Source: Rhizoclosmatium globosum (lineage: Eukaryota; Chytridiomycota; Chytridiomycetes; Chytridiales; Chytriomycetaceae). Taken from it: DNA of 64,000 nt. The stretch spans positions 62,001 to 126,000 of the forward strand of contig MCGO01000013.1 in NCBI GenBank assembly GCA_002104985.1. The letters are read 5' to 3'. A model generated the notes under the pieces. It had not been told where the DNA came from. It made no database searches and was given only the letters and a program-made list of their open reading frames with translations. The translations under genes were made by a program, and so were the position numbers. Positions 10,620 to 22,017 of this stretch are shown in pieces; the first letter of the stretch is position 1; each line of letters begins with the position of its first letter.

Positions 10620-13233
10620 ATGAAGCCTCCACCACCACCACCTCCTCCAAGGCCCCCTTCATCAATCCCACTTCCTCCTCCGCCGCCACCTTCTCTTTTG
10701 ACCGAGAGCACAAAGTCAGCGCTGCTTTCGACGCTTTCGCAGTACTCAATCGACGAGTACTTTGACGAGTTTCAGGCAAATCTGAATGCGCAGCCAGTTG
10801 ATGAAGGACCAAAACAGCCAATTAAAAAGACTCCGTTTCAATTAAAGAAAGAAGCGGAAGAGGCAAAGAAGAAGGTTTGAGCTTTAATTCATCCATTTAA
10901 TCAATTAATACTTACTTTATCACACAGCAAAACGAGGAAGATGCTGCACGCGCCCTTGAAGAGTTTACGGCTTCTTTTGAGACGGATACAATTGCATTTG
11001 GACACAGAAGTATCGTGGCAAAAACGTGGGTGAAGGGAGGGGCTGTGCAAAAGAACAATTCAGAGATTGTTCAGTTGGATTCTAGTGGTGCAAAAGAAAA
11101 GGATGATGACGAAGGGGACTCTTTTTATCGGCCACATTTGAAGTTGAAGGACCAGTTTGGAAGCTCGGCCAGTAAACCTCCCATCCAACCACCCTCCTCC
11201 TCCACGACAACTGGGAAAAAGAGACAACTCGACGCGTTCCTTCAAGAGCTGAAACAACACCACGAGGTAACTCCTGTGCTCCTAATCACTTAATACGAAT
11301 AGTAACACATTTTGAATGACAAGGAATCTCCCTCTCAACGACAAAGAATCTCTCATTCTAGCGAAAACCTTCCATCGTCTTCATTTACTTCCAATATGGA
11401 CCGTGCGAATGATCCAGACTCGATTTCTTGCAACTTGTTTCTTGGAAACCTACATCCATCTACAACCGAACATACTCTTCTCGAACAGTTTGGAGTATAC
11501 GGACCCATTGCATCAGTCAAAATCATGTGGCCTCGCTCTCGTGAAGAAATGGAGCGAGGTCGGAATTCGGCTTTTGTGGGATTCATGACTCGTAGAGATG
11601 CGGAAGACGCGTTATTGGATGTTCAGGCTGGGAAAGTTGTGGATGGGCGTAAGTTACATGTGAGTTTCCAATCTTAACTTTGAGAGCACATGTCTTATAA
11701 AACTGTTCAAAATAAGGTCGGATGGAGTAAACCGATGGTCATACCGGCACAACCAATCTATGTCGGCTCGAAAAATGAGGTACAAACTTCCGCTCTTGGT
11801 TCTGCAACAACAGAGCCGATAAGCGATGGCCCACATCCCTTCAGCGCGAAACGAAATCCGCTGAATGGAAACCGCCTCGAAATCCAAGTCCAAGTACCAT
11901 CAAATCGGGAAACCTTGTTCCGAATCCATAGAACAATTGAATTTGTTATTCTTCACGGCCCAACATTTGAAGCGGCTGTGATGGGAAAAGAGCGAAATAA
12001 TCCTGGATTCTCGTTCCTCTTCGATCATTCCAGTCCAGACCACGTATACTATCGATGGAAGCTATTTTCTTTACTGCATGGAGACGCAAAGCGATCAGGA
12101 TGGAATGAGGAACCATTTGTCATGTTTGAAGAGTCTGGGATATATTGGATTCCACCGCGACTAGCCTTTGAGGAGGAGGTATGAGTTGATACCTGTTACC
12201 TGTCAAAGTAATCTTATTCTTCGTATAGGCGGACGACCAAGATTCAAAAAACAACAACGAAACAGACACAGACGATTCCTCCGACTCCGACGCAGAAGAA
12301 GCCCCACGCCGAAAGAAAAAGAAACAACCTACGTTCCAACCTCGTCACTTAACCCGCTTACACACCCGCCTCCGAAACCTATCCCTCCCCTCACGCACCC
12401 AAATCGCATCTCTCATGCTCTTTACAATGCGTCACGCTCCACAAAACCATACCCTCCTCGCACAAACAATCTCAGAATCAATGACGCATTACGCGACGCC
12501 ACTCCTTCCACACAAACTGTCGCGACTCTACCTCGTGTCTGACATTCTTCACAACTGTGCATCCGTACAAGGCGGATGGAAACTCCGCGCCGCGTTATGC
12601 GACCGCCTTCCGAAAGTGTTTGAACATTTTGGGGATTGTTGGAAAGGGATTGAGGCGCGGTTACGGGCTGAGCAGTGGAAGCGGGGTGTGCTTGGTGTTG
12701 TTGGGGTATGGGAGCGGTGGAGTTTGTTTGAGCCTGGCGTTTTGGAGGCGTTGAGGAAGGGCTTTGAGGATGGATGTTTGGGTGTTGTTGATGTGAGTAG
12801 GGGTAAGGAAGTGAAAGAGGAGAGTGGGGATGAAGAGGATGTTGATGGGGTGCCCATGAGTGGTACTAGTACTGTTGAAGTTGAGGTTTCAGTTGCGACT
12901 GGATTCAAACCTATTGGAACTGTTGAGCCTGCTAAGAAACCGAGGGTTTCGCGGTTTGACCGCGTTGATGAACCAGGTATTCGCGGGGTTGGATTGTCGC
13001 CCACAGCTTCAAAGTTTGTCCCTGCGACTTCTACCACTTCTGGATTTGTTCCCGCGGCGTCTTCGAATGCCTCAAAGTCGTTAGCGGGATTTGTAGCGGC
13101 TACTCCTGCATCAGTTCCTTTGTCTCGACCTGTGCCATCTGACATTTCAACTGTGCCTCCACCAGTAAAGAAAACGACTCGAGTTGTCGCGGGCGCTGCT
13201 AGTGTATTCCAAGATGATGATGACGACGACTGA
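10620..13233 (+). CDS. U2SURP: U2 snRNP-associated SURP protein (SR140-like)
   Basis: Five exons with small introns near 10.88, 11.27, 11.66 and 12.18 kb. The start is the ATG at 10620 (MKPPPPPPPPRPP). Domains in order are: a proline-rich N-terminus; a conserved segment with ASFETDTIAFGHRSIVAKTW; an RRM (CNLFLGNLHPSTTEHTLLEQ, RNSAFVGFMTRRDAEDAL); a SURP module (IHRTIEFVILHGPTFEAAV, NPGFSFLFDH, YYRWKLFSLLHGD); an acidic/basic linker; a CID domain (SRLYLVSDILHNCASVQ, WRAALCDRLPKVFEHFGD-like). This order is diagnostic of the U2-associated splicing factor SR140. The C-terminal RS region is reduced to a Ser/Pro-rich tail ending in an acidic DDDDDD stretch. It acts in the nucleus in pre-mRNA splicing. 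Confidence 0.9.
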
Positions 13234-13303
13234 TAATAAATACGATTAAATATTAAAACAAACGTCCCTCTTCTCTCCCAATAGACCAAATCAAAATAAG
13301 GTT

Positions 13304-14118
13304 ATGTTGCGCCCTATCTCGTCGTCTTTTGAAGTTAAAAACAAAGTATACATTAATTTCGTAATGAGCGAAACAGAACATCTCCTTATCAACCAAGCTT
13401 TGGCAAGACATTCAACCACGAATCTGTCCATTCCTACAAGGTCAGCTTCAGAACATGATTCAGAAGACATTCAGGAATCAATACACAGCGTTCCAGTGAT
13501 GACTCGTCTCATTAAACGCAGCTGGATGCCGTTCAGCATTGCGATCACTACCCTCAGCATCCTTTTCAACATATACATTATCATGAAGTACCTCGCACTC
13601 GATCCAAAAGACTGGTACGGTATAGGTACAGTATTTAAAAAGACGGTTGTGGGAACTGTGTCGATGTACATCCACTTTGTGGGTGGCTTTGCAGTCAACT
13701 TAATTGGAATCATGCAATTGGTTCCGTGGATCAGAAGCAATTATATTGAGTTACATCGGTGGTGTGGACGTGTTTATTTGATCGGCGTTGCATTGGCAGT
13801 GGCTGGCGGATCGGTGTTTGTTGTTTATGTAAGGACGATGGGAGGAATTGAAATGGATGTTGCGTTTCTGATTTATGGAGGATTTATGGCATATTTTGGT
13901 ATACGGACTTGGTTGAGTATTCGTGAAGAGAGCATCGGAGGTGGGCTATTCGCTTGTTCACGATGGGAATTGGTAGTACTTTGTATCGAATTTATGTGCT
14001 TCCATTTTATTTCCCGAATTCAGATGAAGAACTGATGGTTCGGTGGTTGAATGCGGCGGCTTGGGCCATGTTTGTGCCGAACTTGTTTCTCTGTGAGGTT
14101 GTTCTACATTATACATAA
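13304..14118 (+). CDS. DUF2306 membrane protein, frame broken near C-terminus
   Basis: A polytopic membrane protein with about seven helices. The core HRWCGRVYLIGVALAVAGG matches the DUF2306 family, of unknown function. The initiator may be the ATG at 13304 or the one at 13364 (MSETEHLL). The frame from the start runs to TWLSIREE and then loses register. The expected continuation HRRWAIRLFTMGIGSTLYRI is in another frame from about 13930 and ends at TAA 14116-14118. Removal of one base in the GAAGAGAG tract near 13928 explains this; no plausible intron does. It may be a recent frameshift or an assembly error. Confidence 0.65.
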
Positions 14119-14317
14119 AATCAATGGAATTCAGTGGTATATTAGGAATGAAAGTTTCAGTGAAGCCTTTATCTGCGTAGGAAAGTTATCAGTTAATAAT
14201 GTTTCATAAATTGTTCGCGAATTCCTTACGTTTCCAATCATTGGATTGAGACGGTAAATAACACGAACACTACCGACACAAACTTGAAAAAGAAAGACAA
14301 ACAGTACATACATTCTA

Positions 14318-17300
14318 TTATTTACTCTCACTCGTTCTCCCCAAAACAGACATAACCCACTCCCACAACCCAATCCCTTTACTCCCCTCCTTCAACCTCG
14401 CTTCAACACCATGAATCCGCTGCACAAAAACGCGTCCAGCTTCTTCCGTCTCAGAAACTCTCGCCTCCAACAATGCAACTGCGTATTTCACTTTCTGCGT
14501 TTGGATTTGTAATGCGTCGATTAAGGCTACAGCTTGTCCTTGAGCTGCGACGAGGGATTTCAGGTCTTGGATGAGTTGTTGTTTTTGTTGGGATCGCGTT
14601 GAGATTGCGGTTTGGATTCGGGAGGAGAGGCTGGCTTGGGTTTCGAGTAGTTGTGCGATGCTTTGATTTTCGAGTGGCGGTTCGGCGTCATTTGAGGTCT
14701 TGCGAATTTGTTTTGTGACTGCTGAAATTTGAGTAGATGCTGAATCGATGGATTGGAGTAGTGCCACTAGCGGGGACGGATTATCCGGATTATTTTTAAT
14801 TTCTGATGATATTTGAGGATGGTCACGTAGAGCTGCAAGGCGTTCTGCGATGGCCTTTGTAAGTGTTGGAATATCTGTGGAAGTTTCGAGGATTTTGTCT
14901 GTCTCGTCTGTACACAACCAACGAAATTAGAAAAAGTCTATCAATAGACTTGTTACCTCTTGTAGCTATTGTTGGAGTATCCATATCCGACACATCCGTA
15001 TACCCATCAGACAAAATCTTCTTACTCTCCGTCTCACTATCTCCAACAAGAGCAATCGAAATCACTCTCTCCCTTTTACTCCTCCTCTTCTTGATCGATT
15101 TACTCGTCCGAGACTTTTTCGACAATGCAGGACTCAACCGGCCCACATCCTCTAAAAACAAACTCCCTCTCGACTGACCCCCAACCGACTTCCGCGACAA
15201 AGACAGCGAAACAGAACTCGCATCCGGAACCTCCAACCGAAGCCCACTCAACCTCGTTTCACTCATACTCCGTTTCAAGAACGCAGGCCCCGCATCAGTA
15301 ACCGGTGTAACAGGAGACGTCAACGCCTCGTCCTCCGTTATATCCGGCATCTCAACCACAGAAGTTTTCACCCCAATATCACCTACACTCAACGACCTCG
15401 TCATCCGCATCATCGACTCCCGATTCTCCACCCCCACACCACCCCACCACCACCCCCACCACTCAGCTTCCCAACAATCACCGGACTCGTAGTCGTACTC
15501 GCTCTAACACCCTCCCCACCCCGTCCCCCGTAAGCAACGGCCCACTCACAGCCATCCCGTCATGACTCACCCCACCCCGCAAATAGCCCGCATGCGTCTC
15601 TTTACTAGGCTTCCCCGCAAGCTGCGCAAACATTTTAACGTTCCTGCCAATGTTTTTGATTCCTTGGAGGAGCTTTCCGGGGGCTTTTGTGGGGACGTTG
15701 CGTCGTCGGAGTCAAAGTCGTTGTCGGAGTCGGAGGACGGGATCGGGGACATTCGGGGGGTGAGGGAGCGGTAAGATGTTGAAGGGGCGAGGAGGAGTTG
15801 GGAGGGTTGGGAGTTGGGGCTTGCAGGTGGTGGGTGTGTTGTTGATGCGGATGGTTGTTTTGATGTGGTGCTTCCCATTGAGTTGAATGATGATTTTGTG
15901 ATTAGTGGGGATTCGTTGAAACTTGTTTTCTTGATAGGACCTGTTGTAGTAGCAGTGGTTGACAGCAACGCTGGCTTTTCAGAAGGAAGTGGGGTACGAT
16001 TCTCTGGATCAACAGACAACTGTGGTCGTGGTCGAATACCAAGAGATTCTCTTCCCACTGTAGCAAGTCGGGCAGGCGAAATCGACTTTGATTTCGACTT
16101 TTTCTTTGCTTCCTTGAGTTCCTGTTTCCTAGCCCGTTTCTCCTGCATTGCAGCCATAGCAGCCGCAGAAGCACGATGACTTTCCTCCACAGCTTTCGCA
16201 ACAGACAGAAACAGATCAATACCCAAATCATCTCCATCCCCAACACGTTCAGCTCCACCAGCTTTACTACTACTACCACCTGAAGCACTCGGCCCACCAA
16301 TCACGCCACCACCACGAAACCGATCAATCCCTCTCGAAAACCCTTGCTGCCCTTTAATCAACAAACTCCCCTTCTCGTTCCTCGAAAAGTCACCATCAGT
16401 GCTTCCAACACTGACAATACCAACAACCCCAAGATCACCCAACGTGAAATCTTTGACGAGACTCTGCATCTTTTTTCGCGTTGCTTCGCCCATGATTCCT
16501 GTTACTTTCAAGCCGTATGCTTTCTGAAATTCACCGACACAGACTTGGAAGTCTTTCCAGTCTCCGATTTGGGTGATTGGTATCCGGACTGAGAATCGAT
16601 GATGGAGTTTGGTCGGGAGGGGTTAGATTGTTTTTCAGAGAATGGTTTGTGGGGAGGGAATCCAAGGGATGTTAGAGTATTTCGAAGGGATAGTGTTGTT
16701 CGAAAGAGCGTTGAAATGAGTGTTGGTTGTAGGATTGAATATTCTGAGAGCGTGTGTAGGGATGTTGCATCGAATGGACCGAATTCTGGTTGGACGTGAT
16801 TAATTAGTGAAGGGATGGTGGATGTGTGAACTCTCATACCTGACACGAAATCCGTCATTCCAAGGATGGTTGTGTTACAGATTAATCCGTCTATCCAGAC
16901 AGATTCGTCAAAGACTCCGTTGCGAAGAGGAGAGGTCCCTTGATCCACAGATGGGTATAAACCAAGAAGGTACAGGTTCCTTTGAATCAATTTCCCCAAA
17001 GACAGCACTGTCTCAAGGAATACAGCATCATTCATCTCCTGAGGCTGTTTAATCGCCATTGTAGCAAAGAAGCGGTCCCGCACACTCTGACTAACAGGAG
17101 CGTTACTCCACGCCGTTCTTCTGTCTGGAATACAGCCGCCCAGCCGATGCAGATTCACATTGAGAATCAGGGCATCCAACTGGGCATCGAACGACGAGGT
17201 TGAGTTAATTCTGATTGAATTGTTGTTTCCCAAGTGGGTTCCTGGATCCATCGCAAAGACCAGGCCATGCCCCGTTTCGACCGGGTTCAAGTTGTCCGCC

Positions 17301-17629
17301 TCGAAAAAAGCGAATACTTTTCTGAGGAGATTGTTTGCCGTTGAAGATTGCGAAAGCGGAAGTGAAAACAGCGAACACGTCGACGAATCGCCGGGAACCT
17401 GTTTTTAACCCTAACCCTAAGGAACACCGAGGGAACACCTAGGACTCACCTCAACAACATAGGATTTGAACACTCGTTCCCGCTCAAGCAACCACACTAC
17501 ATCAACAAACACCGCAAATCCAATGACTACTTTAGAGTCGCTTTCGTGGTACTGAACATCGATGCCTAGATCATGGGCTATCCGTTGAAGCCCACGCATC
17601 TCGGGTGTGCAGAAGAGGCGATCACCCAT
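14318..17629 (-). CDS. STB6-like protein with coiled-coil C-terminus
   Basis: Multi-exon gene starting MGDRLFCTPEMRGLQRIAHD. The N-terminus and the following segments (VVWLLERERVFKSYVVE, LNVNLHRLGG, WIDGLICNTTILGMTDFVSG) match the fungal STB6-like N-terminal family, known for Sin3 binding in yeast. A peptidoglycan-binding-like fold follows (DFQVCVGEFQKAYGLKVTG, IMGEATRKKMQSL). The middle is Ser/Pro-rich and basic. The last exon (from 14917) is a long coiled coil ending VLGRTSESK. Introns are visible near 17.42 and 14.93 kb. Three frame changes, near 16600, 15700 and 15450 (the last in G-runs), have no good splice sites and may be indels. A nuclear regulatory role is inferred from the family. 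Confidence 0.6.
17406..17420. repeat. Short telomere-type repeat inside an intron
   Basis: Two copies of the canonical telomeric hexamer CCCTAA lie in tandem within the first intron of the STB6-like gene. It is far too short for a telomere. Confidence 0.5.
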
Positions 17630-17715
17630 TGTCCAATTCCAATTTAACAAGAATTTAATAAGAGAAAAGAAAGGAGAGAAAAGGAAGAGACGAATACATT
17701 TATTTAGGATACAAT

Positions 17716-19505
17716 ATGAAGGCTCGAAACTTCTTTGAAAATGAATGCTCCTGTGAGCTCTTCCCTCGCCATGGATACGGTGGCCAAGAACACATTGAAA
17801 CCCTTCGCGCCACTGTCACCAGTCAAAAGACAAAGAGAATCTCGTGGAGGAAGGACCAGTTATTCAAGCTTCATTCTTGGATTGTTGAGCATAACAACCT
17901 GATTAGCGAGGCTGTTCGGAAGGACCTGCGCAAGGTACTTGACATGCTTTTAACCTTGAATACTATTGGTTACAGCTAACTTAAGCACCGCCAGAGTGAT
18001 GCGCAATTGCTCTTGAATTGACCCAAATCCTCAACGAAGCAGCAAATGCTTTCAACAACTTGGACGACTGGACAAAAGCTGAAACAACTTTGAATAACTC
18101 GGCCAAAGTTGTTCGAGAAGCCCGTGGACTTGTGTTGATTGTTGGCACGTGGGACTTTGCCCTTCAATCTGTCCTTCTTCCTCTTATTTCTGCCATTGCT
18201 GCTGGAAACTGCGTGGCTGTCAAGGTTATCTCTTTAATATTATTTAGCTTATTCTTATATCTGCCACCTGACAGACCTCCGATTTGACGCCAAACACATC
18301 TCTCTTGCTGTCACAATCCATTCCACGCGTTCTCGACAATGATGCCATCAAATTACTCAACTTGGACTTACCTCAGATATTAAATACCCTCAAATTCGAC
18401 TTGATCTACTTCTCAGAGCCGTCTCAACTGTCAACATCTCTCCTCTCAAATTCAGCATCCGTAAACCAAGACACTCCAGTCCTTCAACTTCAATCAGGAA
18501 AATCAGTTACATATGTACACAGTGACGCCATTATCGAAGCTACTGCAACCCGCATTGCATACGCAAAGTTTGGAATCAACTGTGGCCAATCTTCCACTGC
18601 ACCTTCCTACGTCCTCGTGCACACCGAATCGTACCGTCCCTTCATTGAAGCCTTCAAACATTCATACAACTTTGTTCACAGCACGGCCAATTGAGTCAAC
18701 CGCATACGGCCGAATCATAAACAGGTATTTATACCAAAAAAATCATTCCCATAACCCCCATTCCTAACTCCCAACATAGAACCCACTTACAATACCTCCA
18801 AACAACCCTCACAAACCAACTCGCACTTCCACATTCCAACCTCGAATTCGGTGGAGAATCAGATCTCACCCACCTCTTTCTGGAGCCGACTGTCGTCTCT
18901 GGCGTCACTCTCACAGACCCGTTGATGCAATACGACCTGAATGGTCCTATTTTACCTATCCTTGAAGTCGGGGATGTGTTTGATGCAGCACGTATAATTC
19001 GTGAAAGGTATAACCTCCTCCCTTTCAAAACCGTACCTTTGTTTTACTTAATATCCACACTGAACAGAGGATACACCCCCGTCACATCAATATACACCCA
19101 AACCCCTAAAATCACAACCCCAATCCTCGAAACAACACACTCAGGAACCCTAATCGTAAATGACTCTTACATTCACAACCACATGCATATTCAGGAAAGG
19201 ACGGGTTCCTGGCGTTCACATATCCACGGAAAGTTATTTGGGAATCGAACGGCTGGATGACAGAGTTGTTTCGTTCGGTGTTCAGATACCCGCCTTTTGC
19301 TTCGCGGAGGGACGTGATTGAGGTTGTGAATCGGTGGAGTAGGAAGAGGTTGGATGTTGGTGGGTGGAGACGATTTGTCGCGCTTTTCTTGCCAAAGGTT
19401 TGGAAGATTGTTGTGGTGTATGTCGCGTTTTGGATTGGGAAGAGTGTTGGCGAGGAAGATGGGTGGGAAGGGGTTTTGGATAGGATTCGGTTGATTCTTC
19501 CATAA
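17716..19505 (+). pseudogene. Decayed ALDH3-type aldehyde dehydrogenase
   Basis: Recognisable exons cover most of an ALDH3-type enzyme (KRISWRKDQLFKLHSW, VLLPLISAIAAGNCVAVK, ESTAYGRIINR, EPTVVSGVTLTDPLM) and a hydrophobic C-terminal tail like its neighbour's. The catalytic region is lost. The Cys motif NGQxC reads NCGQSS, and the LELGGK glutamate motif reads LQLQSGK. The NAD-site glycines are not visible. Frame breaks occur near 18020 (TGA just after the first intron), near 18685, and near 19195, where the PFGG...G segment is missing and GKDGFLAFTYPRKV resumes in another frame. The convergent gene at 19754-21906 is an intact relative. A functional enzyme is excluded; a regulatory remnant is possible but unlikely. 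Confidence 0.8.
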
Positions 19506-19753
19506 TCTACATACTGCATAATAATTCATTATGTCGACTTGTTATTGTATGGACTGTTAGATGGGGATGTACCCTGCTTGACCAACTTCGTTCTTCCGAT
19601 GAATGCTACAAACTTCAATAAGGGAAGAAAATAAAACGATCTGTTATTAATTCGTTGCCAACAAATTCGGATTCTCCAATGTAGAGAGAGCATTACAATT
19701 GATAAGGAAAAAACAAACAAATCCACCTAAAACCTTAAACAAAGACTCTTCCT

Positions 19754-21906
19754 TCACAACCCAATCAACCCCTTCACCTGACCAACCGCCTCCTCCCATC
19801 CAACAGCCCCCACCAAAACCCCCAACCGGAACAAAACCCACAACCGCACGTAAACCCAAACACGTCCCAAAACAGCACTCAAAAACGCGTACACCCAGCT
19901 CTTTGGCGCCTTTTGCATCGCAGCTTTGTATAAGCTTCTCGCAAGCGGAGTTGCACTGAACGGTGGATTCAAGAGCGCGTGTGCGCCTTCGGAGATTGCG
20001 TGGGTCCCGCGGTGGATGAACCCGCGTTGGTGGGTGAATTCTGTTTGTGTGGTGAGAATACGTTAGTTGATGTAGAACAAGTCGGATGATGTACCTAGGA
20101 ACCCAGCGTGGCCGTGGCATTTTCCGATTCCAGAGTATCCAATGCCTCCAAATGGCATGTCTTCGACTATTTAAATCAAGGGTTAATAGGCGGAGAGATG
20201 AGAACGGTGAGAATACATACGAGTCATATTAAAGTAAAAATCATTCACAAGCAAACTCCCACTCGAAGTTGACGACGCAAACTTATCCACAACGCTCTTG
20301 GACTCTGTGCACACGTAAATACTCAAAGGCCGTTCACGTGCATTGATGGCATTCAGCGCTTCATCGACAGAAGAAACCTGAACGATTCCAACGACAGGAC
20401 CAAAGATTTCTTCCTCCATCAACGGATCCGTTGGTTTCACGCCACTGATGACAGTCGGCGCGACAAAACACTCTTCGACGCTGTATTCACCGCCGCATTC
20501 GACTTTCGAGTGTGCTTGCGCAGTTTGACGGGCAAGCAGTTTCGCAACACGTTGGGTGTGGTTACGGTTGATGAGACGACCGTATTCCTTTGAAGCGCGA
20601 GGGTTAGCAGAGTAAAATTCTTTGAAGGAGGCGCGAAGGGATGAGGAGAGTTTCGCGGCGACAGAGGTGTGAGCGAGGATGTAGTCTGGGGCGAGACAGA
20701 TTTGGCCGTTGTTCATGCACTTTGCCCAAGCGATTCTGCGAGCGATGACGGGGATGTTGGCGGACTCGTCGACGTAGACGGGGCATTTTCCACCGAGTTC
20801 GAGGGCGAGGGGGACAAGGTTCTTTGCACAGGTTTGGGCGATTGATTTTCCTACTGTTGTGGAGCCTGTGAAAAAGACTTTGTCGAGTCTATAAAGATCT
20901 TTTTTAGTATAAAATGCGGAAATTGTCCCTCTATTCACGGATGCCTTCCGCCCATTCCTCACTCTATAAGAATCCTAGGACATTACTTTGATTTCTTTTC
21001 GATGTGTCAATATCGTTTTTTCACTTCACTCTCTATTCCTCCTTTTTGAGTATGCTTCCACGCAACCTCCAACCTCCAAACCTCATTCGATCGCGTTCCT
21101 CGAAGTCTGTCGAATTCTGCTGTTCACATCCGGCCACTTACTCCATCTTCGCTATGCACAGTCGGAGCGCACTTCCAATTAAACCCACCTTTGTTCCAAC
21201 AACCACTTAGTTTCTTGAATGCCACCAGTAACGACTTTCACACAACTCGAATCAAACAATTTCGGCACCCACTCGACCCACATTTGTTCAGTATGCGAGG
21301 CCACCTCACTCGGCTTCAACACGACACAGTTACCCGCCGCAAGAGCACTGACGAGTGGAGCCACGAGTAAATTGACGGGATAATTAAAAGGCGAGATAAT
21401 AAGAACGACGCCGAGCGGCTCTTGGCGCGTTTCAATTACATCAAGAAGGGTTGCTGGGTTCTTTTCGCAGGGAACAGGTTTTGTCCAGTCAGAGAGATTG
21501 TTTAAGGCATAGACGACTTCGTTGATTGTTGAAACTAGTTCTGAGGAGACTTCGGCGGGCGGCTGTTTGTTTTTAAGTGGAGGAGTGTGTTAGCTGAATT
21601 GGATACTCTCAGGGATACTCTAAAAGGAGTCACAGATAGAAAGCGACCCGGGCACCCGCGAGGCTTCCCCGCCCATCCAATTACTAATCAAGTGCGAATA
21701 AAGCAGTGCTGACTAATACGTACGCGATGCAGGTCTTTGAAAAGCACTTGTTGAATCAGGTTCTCGTTCGAAGAAAGAAACTTGTACAGCGACAAGAGCT
21801 GCTTCCGCCGCCACGAAACCGCCTTTGTTTTGTTGGTGGCGAACGAGGCTCGGAGCGCTGCGACAGACGATGTGATTTCAGGAAACACGGTCGTTGGTGA
21901 TGCCAT
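19754..21906 (-). CDS. ALDH3-type fatty aldehyde dehydrogenase
   Basis: Five or so exons; the start is MASPTTVFPEITS at 21906. Introns are near 21.7, 21.0, 20.2 and 20.1 kb; the second is unusually long at about 290 nt. Motifs are intact: SPFNYPVNLLVAPLVSALAA, the NAD-site FFTGSTTVGKS, LELGGK (general-base Glu), NNGQICLAPDYILAH with the nucleophile Cys, and DMPFGGIGYSGIGKCHG. The C-terminus carries a hydrophobic tail (WVYVRLWVLFRLGVLVGAV), as in the membrane-anchored ALDH3A2 class, which oxidises long-chain aldehydes at the ER. It lies convergent to a decayed copy. Confidence 0.85.
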
Positions 21907-22017
21907 TTCGCGAATTTGTTGGAAGAACACTCACTCACTCACTCAATCATCAACAACTATAAGCTGGCTTTTTAATCACTGAATATAGAAAGAATGTTCT
22001 CAAAACGAAATAGCAGT

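Noticed and set aside
12549..13289. Minus-strand frame of 246 codons
   Set aside because: Antisense of the U2SURP CID and tail; no recognisable domain and no introns or neighbours.
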